Assembly: GCA_017456105.1 (NCBI GenBank)
Contig: JAFTKA010000002.1
Location: forward strand, 62,001-126,000
DNA from: Oscillospiraceae bacterium
GTDB lineage: Bacteria; Bacillota_A; Clostridia; Oscillospirales; Oscillospiraceae
DNA length: 64,000 nucleotides
Direction: 5' to 3'
Positions 18,716-25,373 of the stretch are shown one piece after another. A program made the position numbers and the translations under genes. A model generated the notes under the pieces. The model did not search any database. It saw only the letters and a list, made by a program, of their open reading frames with translations, and was not told where the DNA came from. The stretch's first letter is position 1. Every line of letters starts with the position of its first letter.

Positions 18716-20101
18716 ATGAACAAATTACAAGCTGGCTATGCCGTGCTGGACATCACCCCGGCACTGGGTACGGGCGTCGCGGGCTATTACAAGGTCCGTA
18801 AGGCCGATGGTGTTTTGGACAATCTGCAGGTAGTGGCTTTGGCCCTGCGTGTGGAGGATACCACTGCGGTGATCCTGAGCACTGACCTGTGCCTGATCGA
18901 CACTGCTGAGTGCAACCTGCTCCGGCAGGCTGTCTGTAAGGCCACCGGTCTGCCCATGAGTGCGATTATGATCCACGCAACCCATACCCATACCTCTCCC
19001 TATGTCCTGTCTGCGGATCTGCCCGTGAATAAGAATATGCACGGCATGGAAGCAAACCACGACTTCACCCCCGAATTTGAATACTTCCGCCTGCTCTCCA
19101 GCCGGGTAGCCGATGCTGCCAAGCTGGCCATCGATGACCTGAAGCCTGCCAAGATGGGCTGGGCTGTGGGCAATGCCCCCAATATCGCCTTTGTCCGCCG
19201 CTTCCGCATGAAGGACGGCAAGGTCCGCACCAACCCCGGCGTGGGCAACCCTGATATTCTGGCCCCCATCGGCGATGTGGACGAGCGTGTGAACGTGCTC
19301 CGCTTCGACCGTGAAAACGACAGCCTGGTGCTGGTGAACTTCGGCGACCACCCGGACGTTGTGGGCGGCTGCAAGCTCTCCGGCGACTGGCCCCACCTGC
19401 TCCGTATCCGTCTGGAGAAGGCACTGGATAATGTCAAGTGCATCTTCGTCAACGGTGCTCAGGGCGACGTGAACCACGTGAACGTCAACGCCAAGGACGG
19501 CGACTGGAACGACCTGGAAAACGATTTTGACGACGTAGCCCGTGGCTATGGCCACGCCCGTCATATGGGCAACGTGGTAGCCGGTGCGGTCATGCAGGTG
19601 TTCGACAAGGTCAACTATGTGGACGTGGACTACCTGGCCGCCACCGAGCAGGTGGCACAGATCCCCTCCAATATGCCCAAGCCCGAGGAGCTGCCGGAGG
19701 CCCGCCGTATCCACGAACTGCATATGGCAGGCAAGGACGACGAGATCCCCTTCGAGGGTATGGAGCTGACCACCGTGGTGGCAGAAGCCGCCAGAATGCT
19801 CCGCTATGAGCACGGCCCTGCCCAGTTTGATATGAGCTTCACCGCCCTGGCCATCGGCAATATTGCCCTGTTCGGTATCCCCGGTGAACCCTTCACCGGC
19901 ATTGGCCGGGGCATTAAGGAGGCCGAGGGCTGGACTCTGGTACTGCCCATGTGCCTGACCAACGGCTCAGACGGCTACTTCCCCATGAAGGAAGCCTACG
20001 ACGAGGGCGGCTATGAGGCCCGTTCTTCCCGGTTCAAGGCCGGCGTTGCCGAGCGGATTATCGAAGAGGGCAAGCAGATCCTCTCCCAGCTGAAAAAGTA
20101 A
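18716..20101 (+). CDS. Neutral/alkaline ceramidase-like N-terminal domain protein
   Basis: A 461-aa protein with the PF04734-type fold (LQAGYAVLDITPALGTGVAGYY at the N-terminus, IHATHTHTSPYV near residue 85, NFGDHPDVVGG near 220). These supply zinc-binding His residues. True ceramidases are about 700 aa, exported and have a C-terminal domain; this one is short and has no signal peptide. Such proteins recur in bacterial sugar loci with unproven activity, so ceramide hydrolysis is unlikely. The start at 18716 is set by GGAGG at 18706-18710. It is the last gene of the operon. Confidence 0.75.
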   Translation: MNKLQAGYAVLDITPALGTGVAGYYKVRKADGVLDNLQVVALALRVEDTTAVILSTDLCLIDTAECNLLRQAVCKATGLPMSAIMIHATHTHTSPYVLSADLPVNKNMHGMEANHDFTPEFEYFRLLSSRVADAAKLAIDDLKPAKMGWAVGNAPNIAFVRRFRMKDGKVRTNPGVGNPDILAPIGDVDERVNVLRFDRENDSLVLVNFGDHPDVVGGCKLSGDWPHLLRIRLEKALDNVKCIFVNGAQGDVNHVNVNAKDGDWNDLENDFDDVARGYGHARHMGNVVAGAVMQVFDKVNYVDVDYLAATEQVAQIPSNMPKPEELPEARRIHELHMAGKDDEIPFEGMELTTVVAEAARMLRYEHGPAQFDMSFTALAIGNIALFGIPGEPFTGIGRGIKEAEGWTLVLPMCLTNGSDGYFPMKEAYDEGGYEARSSRFKAGVAERIIEEGKQILSQLKK

Positions 20102-20105
20102 AAAC

Positions 20106-20138
20106 AACCCCGGGGCGGTCATAGACCACCCCGGGGTT
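20106..20138 (+). terminator. GC-rich stem-loop at the end of the uronate operon
   Basis: A 15-bp stem (AACCCCGGGGCGGTC with GACCACCCCGGGGTT, one G-T pair, loop ATA) lies 5 nt after the ceramidase-like stop. No T-run follows, so it may protect the 3' end or terminate inefficiently. Confidence 0.7.
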
Positions 20139-20159
20139 ACTGCACAATCTAACATATAT

Positions 20160-20205
20160 GTCATTGCGAGGAGCGATAGCGACGTGGCAATCTCCTGCAG
20201 AAAGC
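20160..20205. repeat. Intergenic repeat-like segment
   Basis: The segment beginning TCATTGCGAGGAGC and continuing GCGACGTGGCAATC resembles a widespread bacterial interspersed repeat. It lies at the left of a 240-bp non-coding block made only of repeats. Recognition is from memory of similar intergenic sequences. Confidence 0.45.
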
Positions 20206-20218
20206 TATGTCAGAGAAT

Positions 20219-20244
20219 GTAGGGAATGCATATATGCATTCCGC
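20219..20244. repeat. GTAGGG hairpin repeat, AATGCAT core
   Basis: GTAGGG followed by the palindrome AATGCATATATGCATT and then CCGC. It is one of several copies in this window that keep the GTAGGG edge but change the palindrome; see 27651, 36071, 42233, 43252, 53597 and 59924. Confidence 0.75.
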
Positions 20245-20375
20245 CAAGGCTTCCCCTTGAGGGGAAGCTGTCAGCGTAGCTGACTGATGAGGTGTTGTCA
20301 AAAGCTAGATAGAAGCTTTACACCTCATCTGGCAAAAATCATAGATTTTTGCCACCTTCTCCTCAAGGAGAAGGC
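20245..20375. repeat. 131-bp MITE-like inverted repeat element
   Basis: The ends are imperfect inverted copies (left CAAGGCTTCCCCTTGAGG, right CTCCTCAAGGAGAAGGC). Inside are nested palindromes: GATGAGGTGT (20286-20295) with ACACCTCATC (20320-20329), and GGCAAAAATC with GATTTTTGCC (20331-20353). There is no ORF. It resembles interspersed repeats common in gut Clostridia. Confidence 0.7.
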
Positions 20376-20380
20376 ATAAA

Positions 20381-20412
20381 AAGGACCTGTCTTTCGACAG
20401 GTCCTTAATTTT
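20381..20412 (-). terminator. Rho-independent terminator of the yjbQ operon
   Basis: An 11-bp stem AAGGACCTGTC/GACAGGTCCTT with a 4-nt loop. On the minus strand it is followed by TTTTTA, 7 nt after the YjbQ stop. Confidence 0.9.
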
Positions 20413-20418
20413 ATGTAC

Positions 20419-21042
20419 TTAGCGGTCTTCCAGCTGCAGATCGTAGCGACGGTCGTAAGCCTTCTCCTCATCGGTGAACTTACGCAGGGTGTTGATGGTC
20501 TCGCCGCCCTTCCACTTCCGGTCGTTGACGTCCTCAGTAGTACCCATAACGGTAACGTTCAGCTGACGATGACGGGCACGGACATGGTCCCAGTCGATGA
20601 AGTAGATGTGAGCAAACTCACCGCCGTCCAGAACGCCGTCCTTAATGGTCATGGTCTCGGAGCGGCCGAAGAAGACGGAACGCAGGTGGCCATCGGTGTT
20701 CATGGAAGTGTAGTTACCGGGCTCGTTCACGTAACGGCCGAACTGTGCGTGAACAGGGCCGGGGTGGCGATAGTCGCCCTCGTTGGTGTAGTCGGGGATC
20801 AGCTTCCGCATGATGTCCAGCAGATCGTGCTGCAGGTACTCCAGATCGAAGGTGTCGATATCGTGGGAGCACTCCTGAATCATCACGGAGCAGGTGGTGT
20901 GGTGGGAAGCGATGCAGCAGGTGCCGTTCTTGATGCCGGACTCCTTCACGATAGCCATGACTTCCTTGGAAACGTCATGGAAGGTGGGGATCCAACCACG
21001 GGACTGCAGCTCCAGCTCTTTCTGATAAACCTTAAATTCCAT
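20419..21042 (-). CDS. YjbQ-family protein (UPF0047), long form
   Basis: A 207-aa soluble protein with the UPF0047 core, including ASHHTTCSVMIQE near residue 45 and the C-terminal part with HYIDW-like and RQLNVTVMGT stretches. Typical YjbQ proteins are about 135-140 aa; this one has an extra internal segment (about residues 85-140: NEGDYRHPGPVHAQFGRYVN and following) and a longer tail. Family members show weak thiamine-phosphate synthase activity, but the cellular role is unsettled. It follows the TIM-like gene by 30 bp in one transcript. Confidence 0.8.
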   Translation of the reverse strand: MEFKVYQKELELQSRGWIPTFHDVSKEVMAIVKESGIKNGTCCIASHHTTCSVMIQECSHDIDTFDLEYLQHDLLDIMRKLIPDYTNEGDYRHPGPVHAQFGRYVNEPGNYTSMNTDGHLRSVFFGRSETMTIKDGVLDGGEFAHIYFIDWDHVRARHRQLNVTVMGTTEDVNDRKWKGGETINTLRKFTDEEKAYDRRYDLQLEDR

Positions 21043-21072
21043 TTTGTGTTACCTCCAAAAATAATTCTAATA

Positions 21073-21768
21073 TCAATGACGCTCGTCCCAAGCCTTACGG
21101 ACGGCAGCGATCATTTCGTCAACCATAGCGGGTCTGTCGGCGGCCTTGGCAACACCGGAGGAAGAGCCGGTAGCGTCCGCACCGGCAATGATGGTGTTGT
21201 ACACATCGGTGCCGTTTGCGATACCGGCGGCAGTCAGCACCAGAATATCGCTATTCACGCTCTTAACGCACTTGGTAGCGGCTTCAACATACTCAGGGCC
21301 CACGCTGACACCGGTGCCGATCAGCTCGGAGGGCTCGGCCACGATAATGTCGGGGGTCAGGGAAGCGATCTTGCTGGCGTCGGCCATGGAGTCGGCACAG
21401 ACGATGGTGGTCAGACCCACCTCGTCAGCCCGCTTGATGGTCTCAGCCAAAACCTCAAAGGACAGGGGCTTTTCCACGTGGTTCAGCATAACGCCCTCTG
21501 CACCGGCAGCCACCAGAGATTCCGGCAGAATGTCGGCAAGACCCCGACCGACAGGAATGGGATCCATGTGGGGAGCGAACACGTGAATAAACTTGGTGTT
21601 TTCCTTGACCCGGCGGATATCCACCACAGGGCAGGTAAAGATAATGTCTACATTGTATTTTTCACTTGCGGCGTCCGCAGCCTGAGCCAGTTCCAAAATC
21701 TCATCGCCGTACAGATAGGACTTAGGACCAATCTCAAAGAAGGGAGCCTTGATTTTGCAGTTTGCCAT
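21073..21768 (-). CDS. TIM-like (archaeal-type) triose/sugar-phosphate isomerase
   Basis: A 231-aa TIM-barrel related to the short archaeal-type triosephosphate isomerases. FAPHMDPIPVGRG holds the likely catalytic His, GAEGVMLNHVEKPL matches the GA-G-LLNHSE motif, and VAEPSELIGTGVSVG holds the catalytic Glu and phosphate-loop start. Clustering with SIS, NagA-like, NagB-like and kinase genes instead of gapA/pgk suggests a specialised sugar-phosphate isomerase, not the glycolytic enzyme. RBS CGGAGG; own sigma-A promoter. Confidence 0.75.
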   Translation of the reverse strand: MANCKIKAPFFEIGPKSYLYGDEILELAQAADAASEKYNVDIIFTCPVVDIRRVKENTKFIHVFAPHMDPIPVGRGLADILPESLVAAGAEGVMLNHVEKPLSFEVLAETIKRADEVGLTTIVCADSMADASKIASLTPDIIVAEPSELIGTGVSVGPEYVEAATKCVKSVNSDILVLTAAGIANGTDVYNTIIAGADATGSSSGVAKAADRPAMVDEMIAAVRKAWDERH

Positions 21769-21798
21769 AAAAAATTACCTCCGTTTTTCTTCCAGTTT

Positions 21799-21827
21799 AT
21801 TATAGCTTAGCGGGAAAGTGGTGTCAA
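21799..21827 (-). promoter_or_regulatory. Consensus sigma-A promoter for TIM-like/yjbQ
   Basis: On minus: TTGACA (21822-21827) and TATAAT (21799-21804) with a 17-bp spacer, both perfect. It points away from the SIS promoter 20 bp further right. Confidence 0.93.
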
Positions 21828-21846
21828 TGTTTTTCCGGAATTTTCC

Positions 21847-21875
21847 TTGAATAGAGCCGACTTTTGTGATACAAT
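21847..21875 (+). promoter_or_regulatory. Sigma-A promoter for the SIS gene
   Basis: TTGAAT (21847-21852) and TACAAT (21870-21875) with a 17-bp spacer. Start of transcription near 21882, a very short leader before the ribosome site. Confidence 0.85.
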
Positions 21876-21903
21876 AGGAAAAAAGAATCAAGGAGGAATC
21901 CCA

Positions 21904-22506
21904 ATGAAACCCGAATCTGTTCGTGCAATCCACGAAGCATACGATATTGAGCAGGAATGTATTGCCCAAATGAAAGCCTTTATTGACGATGAGGCCTTCG
22001 GCAAAGCCGTTGACCTGCTGTCTTCCGCACCCCGGATCGGCACCTGCGGCTGCGGCCACTCCGGCATTATCTGCCAGCATATGGCACACCTGATGTGCTG
22101 CATTGAGCGGCCTGCCCGGTTCATCAGCCCTGCCGAAGCCGTTCACGGTGCCACCGGCTTTTTGCAGAAGGGAGACGTAATGATCTTCGCCTCCCGTGGC
22201 GGCAAGACCAAGGAGCTGCTGCCCATCGTGGACATCTGTAAAGCCAAGGGCGTGTCCATCATCACCGTAACGGAGAATATGGAATCCCCCCTTGCTCAAT
22301 CAGCGGACGTGGTGCTGAAGCAGCATGTGAACCGGGAAACCGACAAGTGGAACGCCCAGGGTACTACCTCTACCACCGCCCTTTGTATGATCTTCCACGC
22401 TCTGCAGGCAGCAGTGATCGAGGAGACCGGCTATCAGGCAGAGCAGTTTGCCCTGATCCACCCGGGCGGAGCGGTGGGTGAGCGGCTGAATAACAAGGCC
22501 CTGTAA
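21904..22506 (+). CDS. SIS-domain sugar-phosphate isomerase (GutQ/KpsF-like, no CBS)
   Basis: A 200-aa single SIS domain. Motifs: TCGCGHSGIICQHMAH near residue 41, FASRGGKTKELLPIV near 97, QGTTSTTALCMI near 157 and HPGGAVGERL at the C-terminus, the last typical of arabinose-5-phosphate isomerase (KdsD/GutQ/KpsF). CBS domains of full-length KdsD are missing, and no KDO or LPS genes are nearby. It probably isomerises or deglycates a phosphosugar in this locus. The start at 21904 is set by AAGGAGG; an upstream in-frame start at 21847 lies in the promoter. Confidence 0.85.
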   Translation: MKPESVRAIHEAYDIEQECIAQMKAFIDDEAFGKAVDLLSSAPRIGTCGCGHSGIICQHMAHLMCCIERPARFISPAEAVHGATGFLQKGDVMIFASRGGKTKELLPIVDICKAKGVSIITVTENMESPLAQSADVVLKQHVNRETDKWNAQGTTSTTALCMIFHALQAAVIEETGYQAEQFALIHPGGAVGERLNNKAL

Positions 22507-22508
22507 CC

Positions 22509-22536
22509 TTGACTTTCCCTACCTTTCGTGTATACT
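22509..22536 (+). promoter_or_regulatory. Sigma-A promoter for the nagA-like/nagB-like pair
   Basis: TTGACT (22509-22514) and TATACT (22531-22536), spacer 16 bp. It starts 3 bp after the SIS stop, so the pair can be expressed separately from SIS. Confidence 0.8.
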
Positions 22537-22567
22537 ATACTTAGACTGATAATAGGCGGTGAAAGAA

Positions 22568-23710
22568 ATGCTTGCTATTATTAATGCGGAACTGATTATG
22601 AGAAATCACTTTATCCCGGAGGCGGTCCTCTTTGTGGAGGACGGTGTCATTCGCGGATACGGTGAAATGCGGAACACCCCCGTCCCTGAGGGCTGTGAGA
22701 TTTTGGATGTAAAGGGTGCTTATGTAGGCCCTGGCTTTGTGGATATCCATACCCACTCCGACGGTGCGGTCTTCTTTCAGGACGACCCGGTTACCGTCAG
22801 CCAGCACCACTTAAAACACGGAACGACCTCCGTACTGCCGGCACTGTACACCAGTATGAATACCCAGCAGTATGTGGACGCGGTTCAGACCATTCGTCAG
22901 GCAATGGCAAAACCGGAATGTGCCAATATTGCCGGCCTTTATATGGAAGGTCCTTACTTAAACCCCGGCTTCGGCTGCGACCGAACCACCAATCCCTGGG
23001 CGGACGGCGTGAAAAAGGAAGCCTACCAACCGGTGATCGATGCGGCTTGGGATCTGGCAAGGGTCTGGTGTGTAGCCCCGGAGCGGGAAAATATTCTGGA
23101 CTTTGTGCTGGATGTAAAGGCTAAAAACCCCAACGCAGTATTCGCGGTGGCCCACTCTGCCGCTGCCCCCGCACAGATCGAGGCTTTGATTCCTTATGGC
23201 CTGAAGATCGGCACCCACCACACCAATGCCACCGGTGATCTGCCCAAGTACCCGGAGTGCAGAGGCGTGTGCGTGGACGAAACCGTCAACTATAACCGGG
23301 AGATCTTCGCGGAACTGATCTGCGACAGCCGGGGTATTCACGTTGACCCCTATATGCTCCGTTTGGTCCGTAAGATCAAGGGTGATGACCGGGTGATCCT
23401 TATTTCCGATACCTACGCCTCCGACGGCCCGATCCCCGACGGCTATGACGGCGTAACGGATATCAACTTTGACTGGGAAGGCGAGATCGCCGGATCCAAG
23501 CTGACCCTGGACGTGGCCTGCCGCAATATGATGAAGCACACCGGTGCTTCTATGGTAGACGTCTTTAACTATGCATCCTACAACCCTGCTCTGGCACTGG
23601 GCATGACCGACCGCGGTGAGATCGCCGTGGGCAAGCGTGCCGACCTGGTGGTTGTGGATTATAAAATGAATGTACAAAAAGTATTACTAAAAGGAGAAAT
23701 CGTACTATGA
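22568..23710 (+). CDS. NagA-like amidohydrolase (GlcNAc-6-phosphate deacetylase family)
   Basis: A 380-aa amidohydrolase. Metal-site features of NagA are kept: DIHTHSDG, YMEGPYLNPGFG (metal Glu), AVAHSAAA (His), GTHHTNATG (His) and ILISDTYASDG (catalytic Asp). The regions around the sugar site differ from standard NagA, so the acyl-sugar substrate may differ. Start 22568 gives better spacing from GGCGGTGA than the GTG at 22559. The stop overlaps the next start by 4 nt, so the two products are made together. Confidence 0.82.
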   Translation: MLAIINAELIMRNHFIPEAVLFVEDGVIRGYGEMRNTPVPEGCEILDVKGAYVGPGFVDIHTHSDGAVFFQDDPVTVSQHHLKHGTTSVLPALYTSMNTQQYVDAVQTIRQAMAKPECANIAGLYMEGPYLNPGFGCDRTTNPWADGVKKEAYQPVIDAAWDLARVWCVAPERENILDFVLDVKAKNPNAVFAVAHSAAAPAQIEALIPYGLKIGTHHTNATGDLPKYPECRGVCVDETVNYNREIFAELICDSRGIHVDPYMLRLVRKIKGDDRVILISDTYASDGPIPDGYDGVTDINFDWEGEIAGSKLTLDVACRNMMKHTGASMVDVFNYASYNPALALGMTDRGEIAVGKRADLVVVDYKMNVQKVLLKGEIVL

Positions 23711-24678
23711 AAGACTTTATCGTCGATCCCGCAACCAAGTTCAGCTTCCAGCCTGCTGACTTCGTGCCCTTCAAGGACCGTGAGGTCTGCGAGCGTGTAC
23801 GGAAGATGAGCGGCAAGGAACTGGAGCAGAGAGAGCCCTGGTGGCACCCCGAGTTCCAGGTCAAGGTTATGATGAACCCCCATCCCGTGCTGATCGCCAC
23901 TCTGTTTGAGCGTCTGAGAGCAGCATCTGAGGCTGGCAAGACCTTCACCATGATCCTGGGCAACCCCGAGCCCGATACTTACATTCCTCTGGCACAGCTG
24001 ATCAACTATTTCCAGGTTGACTGCTCCAAGGTGCACCTGTTTGCTGAGGACGAGTGGGCTGACGATCAGGGCAACATCGCTCCCATCACCTATGAGGCAG
24101 GCTTTGCTCACTCCATGATCAAGTACCTGTACTACCAGATCGATGAGAAGCTGCGTATGCCTATGGAGAACGTTCACTTCCCCACCAACGCCAACATTGC
24201 CGATTACTCCAAGATCATCAACGATATCTCCGAGGGCGGTGCTGATATCGCTTCCACCTCTCCCGGTTGGGCCGGCCATATGGCTTTCGTAGATCCCATT
24301 CCTGAGTTCATCGGCAGCGGCGACATCGAAGAGTGGCTGAATCAGCCTGCTCAGATCGTAAAGCTGCACCCCATGACCATCATGCAGAACTCCCTGAACG
24401 GTACCTTCGGCCAGTCCGGCGACATCGCCAACGTGCCTCCCATGGCCGCTACCATCGGACCTCTGGACGTTATGCGTGCTAAGGAGCGTATCGAGGTCCA
24501 CGCACTGGCAACCTGCGGTACTTTCTCCTCCTGGCAGAGAATGACCTCCCGTCTGTGCACCCACGGCCCCATCACTCCCTACCTGCCCTCCACCATGCTG
24601 CAGACCAAGAAGACCCAGGTCTACATCAGTGAAGAGCTGGCAGCTCCCTTCGAGTGCTGGGAGAAGGTCGGTTACTAA
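23707..24678 (+). CDS. NagB-like (glucosamine-6-phosphate isomerase family) protein with altered active site
   Basis: A 323-aa member of the glucosamine-6-phosphate isomerase / 6-phosphogluconolactonase superfamily, longer than NagB (about 240-265 aa) through an N-terminal extension of about 65 residues. LFAEDEWADDQGN matches the NagB DEY region. The segment GWAGHMAFVDP sits where NagB has GHDGHIGFNEP: the His is kept, but the base Asp is Ala and the Glu is Asp. Deamination by the NagB mechanism is therefore doubtful. It overlaps the nagA-like gene by 4 nt and is followed by a terminator. Confidence 0.8.
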   Translation: MKDFIVDPATKFSFQPADFVPFKDREVCERVRKMSGKELEQREPWWHPEFQVKVMMNPHPVLIATLFERLRAASEAGKTFTMILGNPEPDTYIPLAQLINYFQVDCSKVHLFAEDEWADDQGNIAPITYEAGFAHSMIKYLYYQIDEKLRMPMENVHFPTNANIADYSKIINDISEGGADIASTSPGWAGHMAFVDPIPEFIGSGDIEEWLNQPAQIVKLHPMTIMQNSLNGTFGQSGDIANVPPMAATIGPLDVMRAKERIEVHALATCGTFSSWQRMTSRLCTHGPITPYLPSTMLQTKKTQVYISEELAAPFECWEKVGY

Positions 24679-24688
24679 TCACCACACT

Positions 24689-24718
24689 AAAAAAGGGAGC
24701 CTTTCGGCTCCCTTTTTT
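24689..24718 (+). terminator. Rho-independent terminator after the nagB-like gene
   Basis: AAAAAAGGGAGCC, loop TTTC, GGCTCCCTTTTTT: a 7-bp GC core with A/T flanks. Confidence 0.95.
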
Positions 24719-24738
24719 CCAAGAATTGAGGATTTTAT

Positions 24739-25338
24739 ATGAGTTATACCATCAAAAAAATCTCCGGCACTCCCGACTGGAGCACCGTGCCCGCCCTGTA
24801 TCTGGACGTGCAGCTCTGGTCCGAGCCCATCGACATCAAGTCCCAGGCTCAGCTGTGCTATGACGAAGAAAACCTGTACGTCCGCATGAAGGCCAAGGAA
24901 AAGGAAATCCGTGCCGAGAATACCGGACTTTTGGACTCTGTGTGCGAGGATAGCTGCCTGGAGTTCTTTTTCCGCCCCACCGAGGACATTCGTTACTTCA
25001 ACATCGAGATCAACCCCAACTGTGCCATGTACCTGGGCTATGGCTCCGGTATCGATGACCTGGTTCGCCTGATCGTCCAGGACCCCGCCGCCACCTTTGG
25101 CACCAAGGCAGAGCGTACCGCCGACGGCTGGCAGGTTACCTATAAAGTTCCCTTTGCCTTCATCAAGCAATTCTTCCCGGACTTCCAGGCCAAGGAGGGG
25201 AATGCCATGTACGCCAACTTCTATAAGTGCGGCGACAAGACCTCCCACCCCCATTATTTCCTGTGGAAATTCGTAACCAGCAAGCCCCGGTCTTCTTTCC
25301 ACTCTCCCGCAGAGTTCGGCAAGCTGATCTTCGGCTAA
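24739..25338 (+). CDS. CBM9-like carbohydrate-binding domain protein, cytosolic
   Basis: A 199-aa protein that looks like one CBM9-type beta-sandwich (CYDEENLYVRMKAKEKEIRA near residue 40, DSCLEFFFRP near 74, YFNIEINPNCAMYLGYG near 88, WKFVTSKPRSSFHSPAEFG at the end). No signal peptide, linker or catalytic domain is present, which is unusual for a CBM. It sits between the nagB-like gene and the FGGY kinase, with terminators on both sides and GAGGATTTT as ribosome site. It may bind an imported sugar. Confidence 0.7.
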   Translation: MSYTIKKISGTPDWSTVPALYLDVQLWSEPIDIKSQAQLCYDEENLYVRMKAKEKEIRAENTGLLDSVCEDSCLEFFFRPTEDIRYFNIEINPNCAMYLGYGSGIDDLVRLIVQDPAATFGTKAERTADGWQVTYKVPFAFIKQFFPDFQAKEGNAMYANFYKCGDKTSHPHYFLWKFVTSKPRSSFHSPAEFGKLIFG

Positions 25339-25340
25339 TA

Positions 25341-25372
25341 AAAAGCGTGTTGCAATGCAACACGCTTTTTTT
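25341..25372. terminator. Bidirectional terminator between convergent genes
   Basis: AAAAGCGTGTTGC-AAT-GCAACACGCTTTTTTT. T-runs occur on both strands; it serves the CBM9-like gene (+) and the kinase (-). Confidence 0.93.
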
Positions 25373-25373
25373 A

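Noticed and set aside
18716..20101. Secreted neutral ceramidase
   Set aside because: Too short, no signal peptide and no C-terminal domain; operon context is sugar catabolism.
20413..21810. 465-codon plus-strand frame across yjbQ and the TIM-like gene
   Set aside because: Antisense to two genes with clear family motifs, ribosome sites and a consensus promoter.
21904..22506. KdsD arabinose-5-phosphate isomerase for KDO synthesis
   Set aside because: CBS domains are missing, and neither KDO nor LPS genes are near in what appears to be a Gram-positive genome.
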